A DNA stretch of 39,401 nt from assembly GCA_001512905.1 (NCBI GenBank), contig LFTB01000023.1, positions 595 through 39,995 on the forward strand. Direction: 5' to 3'. Below, in pieces: positions 10,225-18,689 of this stretch. A program made the position numbers and the translations under genes. The stretch's first letter is position 1; every line of letters starts with the position of its first letter. The stretch comes from Clostridia bacterium DTU084 (GTDB taxonomy: Bacteria > Bacillota > DTU084). The notes beneath the pieces were generated by a model that searched no databases, was not told the DNA's origin, and was given only the letters and a program-made list of their open reading frames with translations.

Positions 10225-11406
10225 ATGAAGTCGTTCTGCGCCTTTTTCCTCAAAACCGTTGTAGTCTTGGTATCTTTAATGGGGCTTGCCTGGCCTGTGT
10301 TTTGGTCTGAGCCTGTTGAGGTGGCAAGTGCACCCAGCCCCGAGCCTGTCGTAGCTGCAGAGGAAGCGCCGCCACCGCAGGAAGAGGAGGCACAGGCTGT
10401 AGAAACCCAACAGCCTGTTGAGGAGAAAAACCAGGCTCTCCGCAAGGCACCCGTAGCCGTCCGGGGGATCTATATCACCAGCTGGACTGCAGGCTCAAGC
10501 CGCTTTCCAGAGCTTGTGAGGTTTGTGAAAAACAACAACCTCAATGCCATGGTGATCGATCTGAAAGACGATACTGGAGTCTGCAGCTTTCAAACTGAGG
10601 TGGACTTTGCCCGGAAAATCGGCGCTCAAAGCAGAAGAATTGCAGAACTGCCCAAACTCCTTGCAGACCTCAAAAAGGAAGGGATTTACACCATCGCAAG
10701 GATTGTAGCTTTTAAGGATTCCCACCTGGCAAGGAAAAGGCCAGATCTTGCCTTTCAGGCGAAATCAGGCGGGATCTGGCGGGACCGGAAGGGAGAGAGC
10801 TGGGTGAGCCCTTATTCCCAGGAAGTCTGGCAGTACCTGACAGAGCTCGGCAAAGAAGCGATCAGGATCGGTTTTGATGAGGTCCAATACGATTACGTGC
10901 GCTTTCCGTCAGATGGGAAGCTCTCTAATTTGGTCTATCCCGAGGGAAGACCTGTGACCAAACAAATCAGCGCTTTCCTCTGCTACGCAACAGAGGAAAT
11001 TCACAGTGTAAACCCTGCGGCAATTGTTTCTGCAGACACTTTCGGTCTGGCAGGTTCAGCTCAGGATGATCTGGGAATCGGCCAATACCTGGAAGAGCTG
11101 GACGGCACTGTAGACTACCTCTCTCCCATGGCATACCCTTCCCACTACGCACCAGGCACCTATGGCCTGGCAAATCCCAATGCAAATCCCTACCAAACCA
11201 TCAAAGAGAGCATCGGTGATCACCAAAAGCGCCTGACCAAATCCCGGCTCAGGCCGTGGCTGCAGGCTTTCACTTTGGGACCGCCAGCTTACGGGGTAGG
11301 AGAGCTCCAGGACCAAATCAAAGCCCTGCGGGAGCTTGATGTGGATGAGTTTCTGCTTTGGAATCCAGGCTCTCGCTACGGGGTATTTGCTGGAGGAATT
11401 CGGTAA
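10225..11406 (+). CDS. Putative glycoside hydrolase (DUF4015-like TIM barrel), N-terminal signal/anchor
   Basis: RGIYITSWTAGSSRFPELVRFVKNNNLNAMVIDLKDDTG, FDEVQYDYVRFPSDG, DYLSPMAYPSHYAPGTYG; ATG 10225 after GGGGAG. Confidence 0.85.
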   Translation: MKSFCAFFLKTVVVLVSLMGLAWPVFWSEPVEVASAPSPEPVVAAEEAPPPQEEEAQAVETQQPVEEKNQALRKAPVAVRGIYITSWTAGSSRFPELVRFVKNNNLNAMVIDLKDDTGVCSFQTEVDFARKIGAQSRRIAELPKLLADLKKEGIYTIARIVAFKDSHLARKRPDLAFQAKSGGIWRDRKGESWVSPYSQEVWQYLTELGKEAIRIGFDEVQYDYVRFPSDGKLSNLVYPEGRPVTKQISAFLCYATEEIHSVNPAAIVSADTFGLAGSAQDDLGIGQYLEELDGTVDYLSPMAYPSHYAPGTYGLANPNANPYQTIKESIGDHQKRLTKSRLRPWLQAFTLGPPAYGVGELQDQIKALRELDVDEFLLWNPGSRYGVFAGGIR

Positions 11407-11434
11407 CGTTCAGCCCTTTAAGGGCTACACTTTG

Positions 11435-11476
11435 TCTGCCTGAACTTGCAGCCTACCAGTTCAGGCAGAACTTTTT
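11435..11476 (+). terminator. Rho-independent terminator
   Basis: Perfect 12-bp stem TCTGCCTGAACT / AGTTCAGGCAGA with T-tract CTTTTT. Confidence 0.8.
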
Positions 11477-11514
11477 GGAGGGCACAGGGCTGCGGCATTT
11501 TTTATGCACGAGGC

Positions 11515-12156
11515 TCATTTTATCTTGCCGCGTTCTGTGGCCTTTCTGATCAGCTGCCGCAGGTAGAGGTAGCTGGCCAACAGGAGAAACACAGCCCAAA
11601 ATTGCGGCAGCCCCCGGGCAAGGATGAAGTTGTATGCGCCGTGGAGAAAAGCAGCAATCCCAAGGGCTCCCCAGCTTGTTCTGCCAAAGCGGCCCCTCGT
11701 TAAAGATGCCCCCCAAATGCCGGAGAAACTTGCATGGGCAAGGAGGGTAATCAAAGCTCTGGCAGGAACCACACCAACCCCAAAGCGGAGGCCGTAAAGC
11801 AGGTTTTCCAGGGCTGCAAAACCTAAAGCAGCAGTTACAGCGTAGATGATGCCGTCCACAGGCTCGTCAAAGGCCTGGCTGTGCAGAGCTCCTGCCCACA
11901 CTGCACCGAATTTCGCAGCTTCTTCCACCAAACCAACCCCTAAAGTGATCATTAAAAAAAGGACCAGGGGATTTGGTGCCTGGGAAAAATAGTGGCTGTA
12001 CAGGGATTCAACTGCAGCTGTAGGCAGAACAAAAAAAGCTCCCCAGAGAAAGGTTTTGCCGATCAAGGAAACAGGTTCAGGCCTGGGATCTTGTCTGTAG
12101 AAATACCAAAGCCAGATCAGTCCAGGAACAAAAGAGAGAAGAATTAACAACAGCAC
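11515..12156 (-). CDS. PrsW-like intramembrane metalloprotease
   Basis: Polytopic; GVGLVEEAAKFGAV (EExxK motif), SFSGIWGASLTRGRF, FLHGAYN; GTG start after GGAGGTG. Confidence 0.85.
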   Translation of the reverse strand: MLLLILLSFVPGLIWLWYFYRQDPRPEPVSLIGKTFLWGAFFVLPTAAVESLYSHYFSQAPNPLVLFLMITLGVGLVEEAAKFGAVWAGALHSQAFDEPVDGIIYAVTAALGFAALENLLYGLRFGVGVVPARALITLLAHASFSGIWGASLTRGRFGRTSWGALGIAAFLHGAYNFILARGLPQFWAVFLLLASYLYLRQLIRKATERGKIK

Positions 12157-12279
12157 GCAGGCACACCTCCTGCAGTAGTTTGCACAGCAGGGAAATCTTT
12201 AGGACAGCAACTTTTACCTGTGCAAATTTATGCAAACAAAGTGGGAATTTTCCCATATTTTATTAAATTTTTTATTGTA

Positions 12280-12308
12280 AAAGGAATTTCATGTAATCTG
12301 CCGAATCT
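12280..12308 (+). promoter_or_regulatory. Candidate sigma-H (Spo0H) promoter for the 67-aa ORF
   Basis: AAAGGAATT - 11 nt - GCCGAATCT, close to RnAGGAwww-n11/12-RnnGAATww. Confidence 0.45.
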
Positions 12309-12380
12309 ATAGTATTGTATGCAAGCGGAGCGGCAGTACGGTGAGATGTTTTTTGGCGCCTAAGCGAAAGGAGAGGAAGC

Positions 12381-12584
12381 ATGGAAGTAGCAGAAAGCAA
12401 AGGTATCTTATTTTTGACACTAGCGGTTACTTCAGAGGATAAAGAAATCATTGCCACCTTAGCTGAGAGGGACTTGATCGAGCGGGCGCGTGAAACAGTG
12501 ATAAATTTTATTGACGGCAGTTTGGTGAAGGACATGGTTGTTGGTTTTGATGGAGAGAAAATTCAGGTAGCGGTCAAATTATAG
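12381..12584 (+). CDS. Hypothetical 67-aa acidic protein
   Basis: ATG with GGAGAGGA RBS, own upstream AT-rich promoter region and own terminator; no family recognised. Confidence 0.7.
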   Translation: MEVAESKGILFLTLAVTSEDKEIIATLAERDLIERARETVINFIDGSLVKDMVVGFDGEKIQVAVKL

Positions 12585-12587
12585 GCG

Positions 12588-12609
12588 AAGCACCTTTCTA
12601 GGTGCTTTT
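12588..12609 (+). terminator. Rho-independent terminator
   Basis: AAGCACCT-TTCT-AGGTGCTT followed by TTGCCTTTTTTT. Confidence 0.8.
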
Positions 12610-12663
12610 GCCTTTTTTTGTGAGCTTTAACAGAAAGAGTCTTTCTGCTTTCAGGGGCAGCTA

Positions 12664-12672
12664 TGCTATAAT
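12664..12672 (+). promoter_or_regulatory. Extended -10 promoter element
   Basis: TGCTATAAT (TGnTATAAT) 28 nt before the start of the next ORF; no good -35. Confidence 0.5.
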
Positions 12673-12700
12673 TGTAGCGGACCTGGAAGGAGGAAGGACT

Positions 12701-13279
12701 TTGAATTGGCGGGAATGGTTTGATGGTTTGAAGTGGCCCTTGGTGCTGTTTTGGGCTTGCTGTCTCCTCCTGCTCCTTTGGGGAGGAGAGCGCCTTTACC
12801 GTACCCACATCGTCATCCGGCCGGCTGTGGCCAAGCTGAAACAGCTGGAGGGGGTAAGGGCGGTTGAATTCAAGGAAAAGGACCTTTATGTGGAACTGGA
12901 AGCCCCAAACAACTTCAAGGCAACAGCAGAAGCCCTCAGCACAATTGCTGCTGATTTTTTAGGGCCTGATTCGTCTTTATTCATAATTGATCAAAGAAAT
13001 GAAGCATTAGAACAGCTCTTTGATGAACTGAGCCTTTCTTTGGCTCAAGCAGCCAGCCGGGGAGAATATGAAACCATGCGTCCCCACTGGACGAAAATAG
13101 CAGCTGGCGCAGGGGCAGAGATGGACGTAGCAGTTTCGCCAACCGCCATCTATGTTTCCCTGAAAAAAGGCGGGGATTATCTGTACCAGATTATCCCTAG
13201 GGAGGATGCCAACTCCTACAGGGAAGAAGACCAGCTTCCTCTCCTTCCGAAAGTGTTGGCCAAGGAGGGAGTGCAGTGA
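12701..13279 (+). CDS. Hypothetical membrane-anchored protein, partner of downstream FtsH-like gene
   Basis: TTG start after AAGGAGGAAGG; single N-terminal TM (WPLVLFWACCLLLLLWGG) then soluble domain; overlaps the downstream CDS by 4 nt. Confidence 0.75.
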   Translation: MNWREWFDGLKWPLVLFWACCLLLLLWGGERLYRTHIVIRPAVAKLKQLEGVRAVEFKEKDLYVELEAPNNFKATAEALSTIAADFLGPDSSLFIIDQRNEALEQLFDELSLSLAQAASRGEYETMRPHWTKIAAGAGAEMDVAVSPTAIYVSLKKGGDYLYQIIPREDANSYREEDQLPLLPKVLAKEGVQ

Positions 13280-14754
13280 AAAGGGAATTTACAGTTGGTC
13301 TTGTCCTGGCAGGACTTTTTTTCCTTGCCATGCAGGGGGTAAACCTCCTTCCCTGGGCCTTTTTAGTGGGAAGCTTTATCTTTTTAATGGTGATGGTGGG
13401 AGGAAGAGGACTATCTGCCAAGTTCCATGTGGTGCGGGATGCCACTGACAAACAGCTGGCCTTTTCAGACATCGGCGGCCAGGAAGTTGCCAAACGCGAA
13501 TTTAAAGAGGCGTTGGAATTTATTGTGAAGCAGGAAGGTGCTGAGAAGCTCGGGATCAGGCCCCTTAAAGGGATCTTGCTCAGCGGTCCTCCTGGCACAG
13601 GCAAGACACTGTTGGCAAAAGCTGCTGCCCGCTACACTGATGCAGTCTTCCTTGCAGCTTCAGGCAGCGAGTTTGTGGAGATGTATGCAGGCGTAGGGGC
13701 ACAGAGGGTGCGGGAGCTCTTCAGCCGGGCACGGCAGGAAGCTAAAGTCCAGGGCAAAAAGAACGCAGTGATCTTCATCGACGAGATCGAGGTCCTGGGA
13801 GGCAAGCGGGGTCAGCATTCCAGCCATCTGGAATACGACCAAACCCTAAACGAGCTTCTGGTGCAGATGGACGGCATCAAGGCGAAAGAGGACGTGCGGA
13901 TCTTGGTGGTGGGAGCCACCAACAGAGCGGACCTCTTAGATTCTGCCCTCCTGCGGCCGGGCCGCTTTGACAGAATCGTCAAAGTTGAACTGCCCGATTG
14001 TCAAGGGAGGCTGTCCATCCTCAAAATTCACTGCCAAGGCAAGCCTTTGGCAGAGAACGTGGACCTCGAGAAGCTGGCCAGGGACACCTTCGGTTTTTCC
14101 GGAGCGCACCTTGAGAGCCTGACTAACGAAGCAGCCATCGGCGCTCTGCGGGCAGGGAAAGATAAAATCGAGATGGAAGATTTCCTCGAGGCCGTGGACA
14201 AGGTGATCATGGGCGAGAAGCTGCCCCGCAGGCCTTCAAAAGATGAGAGGCAGCGGATCGCCTATCACGAACTAGGCCACGCCATTGCAGCGGAGCTCGC
14301 AGAGGAAGGCTCTGTAGCTGTAGTCACCATCGTCTCCAGAGGCGAGGCTTTGGGTTATACCAGGCAAACGCCGCCCCCAGATCGTTATCTGTACACTGCC
14401 CGGGAACTCAAGGGGCAGATCCGGATCTGCCTTGCAGGAGCTGTGGCAGAAAAGTTGATGCTGGGTGAGGGCAGCACAGGTGCTGCCGGAGACTACAAAC
14501 GGGCTGTGGAACTGGCGAAGAAGATGATCCAAGCAGGTTTTTCGCCTTTGGGCATCGTCAGCCTCAAGGATGTGCCCAAAAGCGATCTCCACAGAACTGT
14601 AAGCAAGCTCCTCGCCCAAGAAGAGAAGGAAGTTGCAGCAGAGCTTGCCGGCTTCAAAGACCTTCTTCGGGAGCTGGCAGCAGAGCTCCTGGCAAAGGAA
14701 ACCCTGGAGGGACACGAGCTGCGGAAGCGTTTGGCCTTAAGAAAAGCATCTTGA
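13276..14754 (+). CDS. Short FtsH-like AAA+ zinc metalloprotease
   Basis: LSGPPGTGKTLLAKAAA, VIFIDEIEVLGGKRG, ATNRADLLDSALLRPGRFDR, zinc motif HELGHA, GSTGAAGDYKRAVELA; two closely spaced N-terminal TMs with no sizeable external domain. Confidence 0.88.
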   Translation: MKREFTVGLVLAGLFFLAMQGVNLLPWAFLVGSFIFLMVMVGGRGLSAKFHVVRDATDKQLAFSDIGGQEVAKREFKEALEFIVKQEGAEKLGIRPLKGILLSGPPGTGKTLLAKAAARYTDAVFLAASGSEFVEMYAGVGAQRVRELFSRARQEAKVQGKKNAVIFIDEIEVLGGKRGQHSSHLEYDQTLNELLVQMDGIKAKEDVRILVVGATNRADLLDSALLRPGRFDRIVKVELPDCQGRLSILKIHCQGKPLAENVDLEKLARDTFGFSGAHLESLTNEAAIGALRAGKDKIEMEDFLEAVDKVIMGEKLPRRPSKDERQRIAYHELGHAIAAELAEEGSVAVVTIVSRGEALGYTRQTPPPDRYLYTARELKGQIRICLAGAVAEKLMLGEGSTGAAGDYKRAVELAKKMIQAGFSPLGIVSLKDVPKSDLHRTVSKLLAQEEKEVAAELAGFKDLLRELAAELLAKETLEGHELRKRLALRKAS

Positions 14755-14783
14755 AAAAGCGGGCACTCGGCCCGCTTTTTTCT
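14754..14783 (+). terminator. Rho-independent terminator
   Basis: AAAAAGCGGGC-ACTCG-GCCCGCTTTTTTC. Confidence 0.9.
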
Positions 14784-14809
14784 TTGGAGCGGAGGGATTA
14801 GTTTTTCTT

Positions 14810-15000
14810 CGTCGAACTTTATGAAAGACGAGGCCGAGTCCACTTTTCGGGCTCATTTTGATGGTGTATGAGAGCCCGTAGAGAGTGTTGGCAGTATAGG
14901 GATCCCCTTGGCCATAAACGGCAATGAACAGCATTTTTGAGACATCCACGATGCTCAGTTCAGGTTTCGGCTGGTAGAGGCCTTTGTATTCTTTTTAAAA
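14810..15000 (-). pseudogene. Remnant of GyrI-like small-molecule-binding domain protein
   Basis: Minus strand reads (stop)KEYKGLYQPKPELSIVDVSKMLFIAVYGQGDP|YTANTLYGLSYTIKMSPKSG, with an apparent internal deletion after GQGDP and no intact ends. Confidence 0.6.
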
Positions 15001-15086
15001 TAGAACCCACTAGCCACAGCAGGGCTTCCTTAACGCAGCTGTAGGAAATATCAGTACAGCGATAGAAGCGTTGTCAGAGAAGAAAT

Positions 15087-15660
15087 GCAGTTGGGACGAT
15101 TAAAGGTGTCGAACCTCATTATCTGCGGTGCAAGAGTGGCAAATCTAAAGAAGCTGCGAAATTTCGGAAACACTGTGATCGTTATTGAGCATGATCCCGA
15201 TGTCATGCAGGCAGCTGATCATATCATCGAAATCTGCCCTGGTTCAGGAAGGCATGGTTGAGAAGTAACTGCCCAGGGAACACTCGCAGAGATAAAAGAA
15301 CCACACAGCATCGGTGACAGGAGCCTATCTATGGAAGCCAACACAGGTCCGCAGTGAATTCCGAAGGGGCAGCGGAGAAGCCATCGAGGTCAGGAACGCT
15401 GATTTATATAACCTCAAGAGTTTTGATGTAAGTTTCCCGGTGGGATGTCTCACGACGGAGTGTCGGGTTCAGGAAAATCCACCTTGATATTTGAAGTGCT
15501 TGCTGCAGCAGCTGGCGTATTCGGGCTGAAGCACTTTGACCAAATGGTCACTGTGGAATAAGGTGCAATAAGCAGAATGAGACGCTCCACTGCTGCTTAT
15601 TCTGGGGCTTACACGGAGATTCTGAAGGTCTTTGGCGGTTTAGAAGATGCCAAGAACAAG
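15087..15660 (+). pseudogene. Degraded UvrA-paralogue (ABC excinuclease-like) pseudogene
   Basis: In pieces: [137 protein letters not shown]; several stops/frameshifts. Confidence 0.85.
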
Positions 15661-15714
15661 GGATTATCTACAAGACACTTTTTTTGACTGCGATTGCTCT
15701 TTTCCACGGAGCAG

Positions 15715-15736
15715 CGGGCACTAAGCCCGTTTTTTT
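15715..15736 (+). terminator. Rho-independent terminator, directly abutting the group II intron 5' end
   Basis: CGGGC-ACTAA-GCCCG + TTTTTTT, then GTGCG. Confidence 0.85.
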
Positions 15737-16125
15737 GTGCGTGTTTGCCAATCTGATGGGTGAAAGAACCCCTATCGCCTAACCAGCGAGAAGACAACCT
15801 GTAGGCAAGGGTGTCGCCGGCAATAGATGGGTCTCGTAGAAGTTTCGAATGTGAACTGTTTCGAATGTGAACCAGGTTTGGCGGTGCAATGGGGAAAGAG
15901 AAACCGAAATGGGAGGAAAACCCTAGTAAGGGAGGACAAGAGTCGCAAACAGACCGGTACGAACATCCGGCGGTGATAAACTAGCTAGACGTATCGACTG
16001 CCAGCAGAATCGGAGGCAAATTGACATTAATAAGTGCAGCTAGGTTCTCAGAAGCTGTATGTGTGGCCCATGCGTACGGTTCTGCGACAGGAACGACGCA
16101 GCGAATTAGTCGCAGCGTCTATCTA
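15737..16125 (+). mobile_element. Group II intron remnant lacking its reverse-transcriptase ORF (3' end approximate)
   Basis: 5' GTGCG; domain-I-like GAGTCGCAAACAGACCGGTACGAACATCCGGCGGTGATAAACTAGCTAGACG; domain-V-like AGCTGTATGTGTGGCCCATGCGTACGGTTCTG (16053-16084); domain-VI-like hairpin GACGCaGCGAattagTCGCaGCGTC (16095-16119) then TATCTATCC. Confidence 0.78.
15842..15873 (+). repeat. 16-bp tandem duplication inside the intron remnant
   Basis: GTTTCGAATGTGAACT GTTTCGAATGTGAACC (15/16 identical). Confidence 0.9.
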
Positions 16126-16205
16126 TCCGATTTATTTGAGGTGGAGGAATTGGGTTTTTCTGTGTCGAATTTTTAGATGGGCGATTTTAAGAGGAGGGCA
16201 GACGA

Positions 16206-18674
16206 GTGAAAAATTCATTCACCTTTCTTTTATTGTGTTTGAGTCTCGTTGCTTGCGCAAATGAAGCTGACAGATGGCAGCTTTTGGAGACAGAGCATTT
16301 TTATATCGCTTACGAAAAGGAAAATGTAGCCGAACTTCAAAAGGTGGGAGATTTGGCTGAGGATATCCACAAAAGACTCACCGCAATTTTCCCTAGTAAA
16401 TTGTCAGGGAAAACCCACATTGTGCTCAGCGATTGGAACGATGAAAGCAATGGTTTTGCTGAGTTAATGCCCTATCCAAAAATCCGTATCTACCTACCGC
16501 CTCCTCAAGATAATAGCCTCTACGGCCTGGGACAAAGCCAGTGGCTGGAGTATGTCCTCACTCATGAATATGCACATATCCTGCAGTTGGGGGCCAGAGA
16601 CGGCACTCCTGCTTCCTTGGGGAAAATTTTCGGTTCTGCTATTCTGCCTGCGGCCTTCACCCCGCCCTGGGCTTACGAAGGCTGGGCAGTATATTGTGAG
16701 AGCAATTTTGTGCCCCAATCAAGTGGAAGGCTCGCGGAACCATATTTTCGTGGCATTTTGCGTCATGATTTGGCAGAGAATAACTTGCGAAGCTTAACGC
16801 AAGTCTCTAACATAGTTTTAGACTGGCCGCAGAGCATGATTTATTACCCTTATGGAGCTTTATTTATTGAATATCTAGCTGCCCAATATGGTAGAGCCAA
16901 GCTTGTGGAGTTTTTTCAGAACCTTCTCTCCCAGCCCCCAAGTCTTGGTTTTGTCCCTACCTTCGACAAAACTTTTGGCATACCTCTACAGGAGGCTTAT
17001 CGTAATTGGCAGCAGCAACTATCCAGCCAGGTGGGCGAATACGCCTTGCGGGATGGTAGGCAGCTGACGCAAACAGGGGCCCGAACCAGCCAGCCATTTT
17101 GGGACAAGCAAGGTAACCTTTACTACCTGGCAGCTGAAGTGAACAAGCCTCGCAAATTGATGAAATATAGTAATGGAGAGCACACCTTTATTGCCCTCTG
17201 GGACGATGAGGAAGAATTTGTCCTCTCAAATCAAGGGGAACTGTTCTTCAGCCGTCCTACTTGGCAGCAAGATCGCTACTACCACGATTTATACGTTTCA
17301 GACCTCAACAAGAAGAGGACAAGGCGCCTGACAGAGAACAGCCGCGCCAGCTCCCCAACGCTCTCGGCAGATGGCAGGCAGCTTGCCTTTGTGGTCTTGG
17401 ATCCTCCCCTGCGACACATTTATCTACTGGAACTAGCAACAGGAGACACCAGACCCCTCCTCTTGGCAGATGAAGAAACTTCTTTTTATTCCCCTGCCTG
17501 GTCTCCGGCAGGCGACAGATTAGCTGTGGTCACACAGCGGCGGGGAGTAGGCAGACAGCTGGAGTTCGTTGATGTACATACAGGACGTAGAGAACCAGTC
17601 ACAGGTTGCTATTGGCAAGAAAGCTCTCCCAGTTGGGATCCCTCTGGCCGTTATCTTCTCTTTACAGCTCAGGACGAAGGGTTTATAAACCTCTATGCTT
17701 TTGATCTGGAAACTGAAAAGGTTCACTTGGTGGCGAAGGATGCTGGACCTGGCACAGTCTCCCCGGATGGAACGCTGGCCTATGTGGCAAGCACAGCAAA
17801 GGGAGAGCAAATTTATACATTGCCTTTTAAGCTGCAAGGAGAACTGACGCCACCTTCTGTAGTTTCTGAGGTAAATATTACCGCTTTACCAGCTGTGCCC
17901 AGCAAGATCACAGACTATAGAGCCTGGCCCAGTCTCAGACCCCACTTTTGGCTGCCCATGTGGCAAGACGGCGCCCTGGGTGCCTTCACCATGGGGGAAG
18001 ATGTCTTGGAACTGCAAAAATATATGTTCTTCGTGGGCATGGGGCCTTCCGGTAGAGCTAGTTATAGCTTCAATTACTCAAATAGCGCCTTTGGTCCTAC
18101 CTTTGAGCTAGCATCGCAGTCAGGCGTAAATTCTTTCAAGCTGACTCAGACTTGGCGCAGCGTTTTTGTGCCAGCTGGGACCCTAGGTTTAAGTGGCCTT
18201 TGGAGCGATGGAGAGACTGAGCTGCACCTAAGCTATTCCACAGCCCGCACCTATGGCTTTATGCCTGGACCTAGCCGGGGCACAACCTGCTCCGTGGCTG
18301 TAGGACTGCAGCAAAGAGACTATACAGCCCAGCTGAAAAGTTATTTTCCTTTAGGCAGGGGAGTGCTGGCAGGGAGCCTGGCGGCCGTTTGGGGAGAGCA
18401 GTGGGCAGCAGGCAGCAAGCTTCAGGTAATGTGGCCTTTAGCAAGCTGGCAGCAAGGTCTCCTTAACCCACCTGTCTATCTTGTGGACAGCTGGGGAAAG
18501 TTGGGGTTTGCTGTCACAGGGAACAGGGAAAAAATGTGGCTAACCTGGGAAGGCGAACTTTTCACCCGCTTTACTGTTGGTTTTGTTCCAACGCCTTTTT
18601 CTTTTTTTGTGCGGATGAGCCAGCGCCTAGGTAAAAAGCCTGAAGGTACCTTTGGTTTCAATTATGATTGGTAG
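16206..18674 (+). CDS. Secreted gluzincin-like peptidase + TolB/WD40-like beta-propeller + C-terminal beta-barrel-like domain
   Basis: Signal peptide/lipobox-like MKNSFTFLLLCLSLVAC; VLTHEYAHILQL (HExxH) and downstream YEGWAVYCES; PD40-type repeats (SPTLSADGRQLAFV, SPAWSPAGDRLAVV, SPSWDPSGRYLLF); alternating amphipathic C-terminal third ending ..FGFNYDW. Confidence 0.75.
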   Translation: MKNSFTFLLLCLSLVACANEADRWQLLETEHFYIAYEKENVAELQKVGDLAEDIHKRLTAIFPSKLSGKTHIVLSDWNDESNGFAELMPYPKIRIYLPPPQDNSLYGLGQSQWLEYVLTHEYAHILQLGARDGTPASLGKIFGSAILPAAFTPPWAYEGWAVYCESNFVPQSSGRLAEPYFRGILRHDLAENNLRSLTQVSNIVLDWPQSMIYYPYGALFIEYLAAQYGRAKLVEFFQNLLSQPPSLGFVPTFDKTFGIPLQEAYRNWQQQLSSQVGEYALRDGRQLTQTGARTSQPFWDKQGNLYYLAAEVNKPRKLMKYSNGEHTFIALWDDEEEFVLSNQGELFFSRPTWQQDRYYHDLYVSDLNKKRTRRLTENSRASSPTLSADGRQLAFVVLDPPLRHIYLLELATGDTRPLLLADEETSFYSPAWSPAGDRLAVVTQRRGVGRQLEFVDVHTGRREPVTGCYWQESSPSWDPSGRYLLFTAQDEGFINLYAFDLETEKVHLVAKDAGPGTVSPDGTLAYVASTAKGEQIYTLPFKLQGELTPPSVVSEVNITALPAVPSKITDYRAWPSLRPHFWLPMWQDGALGAFTMGEDVLELQKYMFFVGMGPSGRASYSFNYSNSAFGPTFELASQSGVNSFKLTQTWRSVFVPAGTLGLSGLWSDGETELHLSYSTARTYGFMPGPSRGTTCSVAVGLQQRDYTAQLKSYFPLGRGVLAGSLAAVWGEQWAAGSKLQVMWPLASWQQGLLNPPVYLVDSWGKLGFAVTGNREKMWLTWEGELFTRFTVGFVPTPFSFFVRMSQRLGKKPEGTFGFNYDW

Positions 18675-18689
18675 AAGGAAGGGAACTCT

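Noticed and set aside
15609-15966. Minus-strand ORFs (62 and 64 aa) across the UvrA remnant and intron
   Set aside because: They cross a terminator and intron RNA structure; chance ORFs in non-coding DNA.
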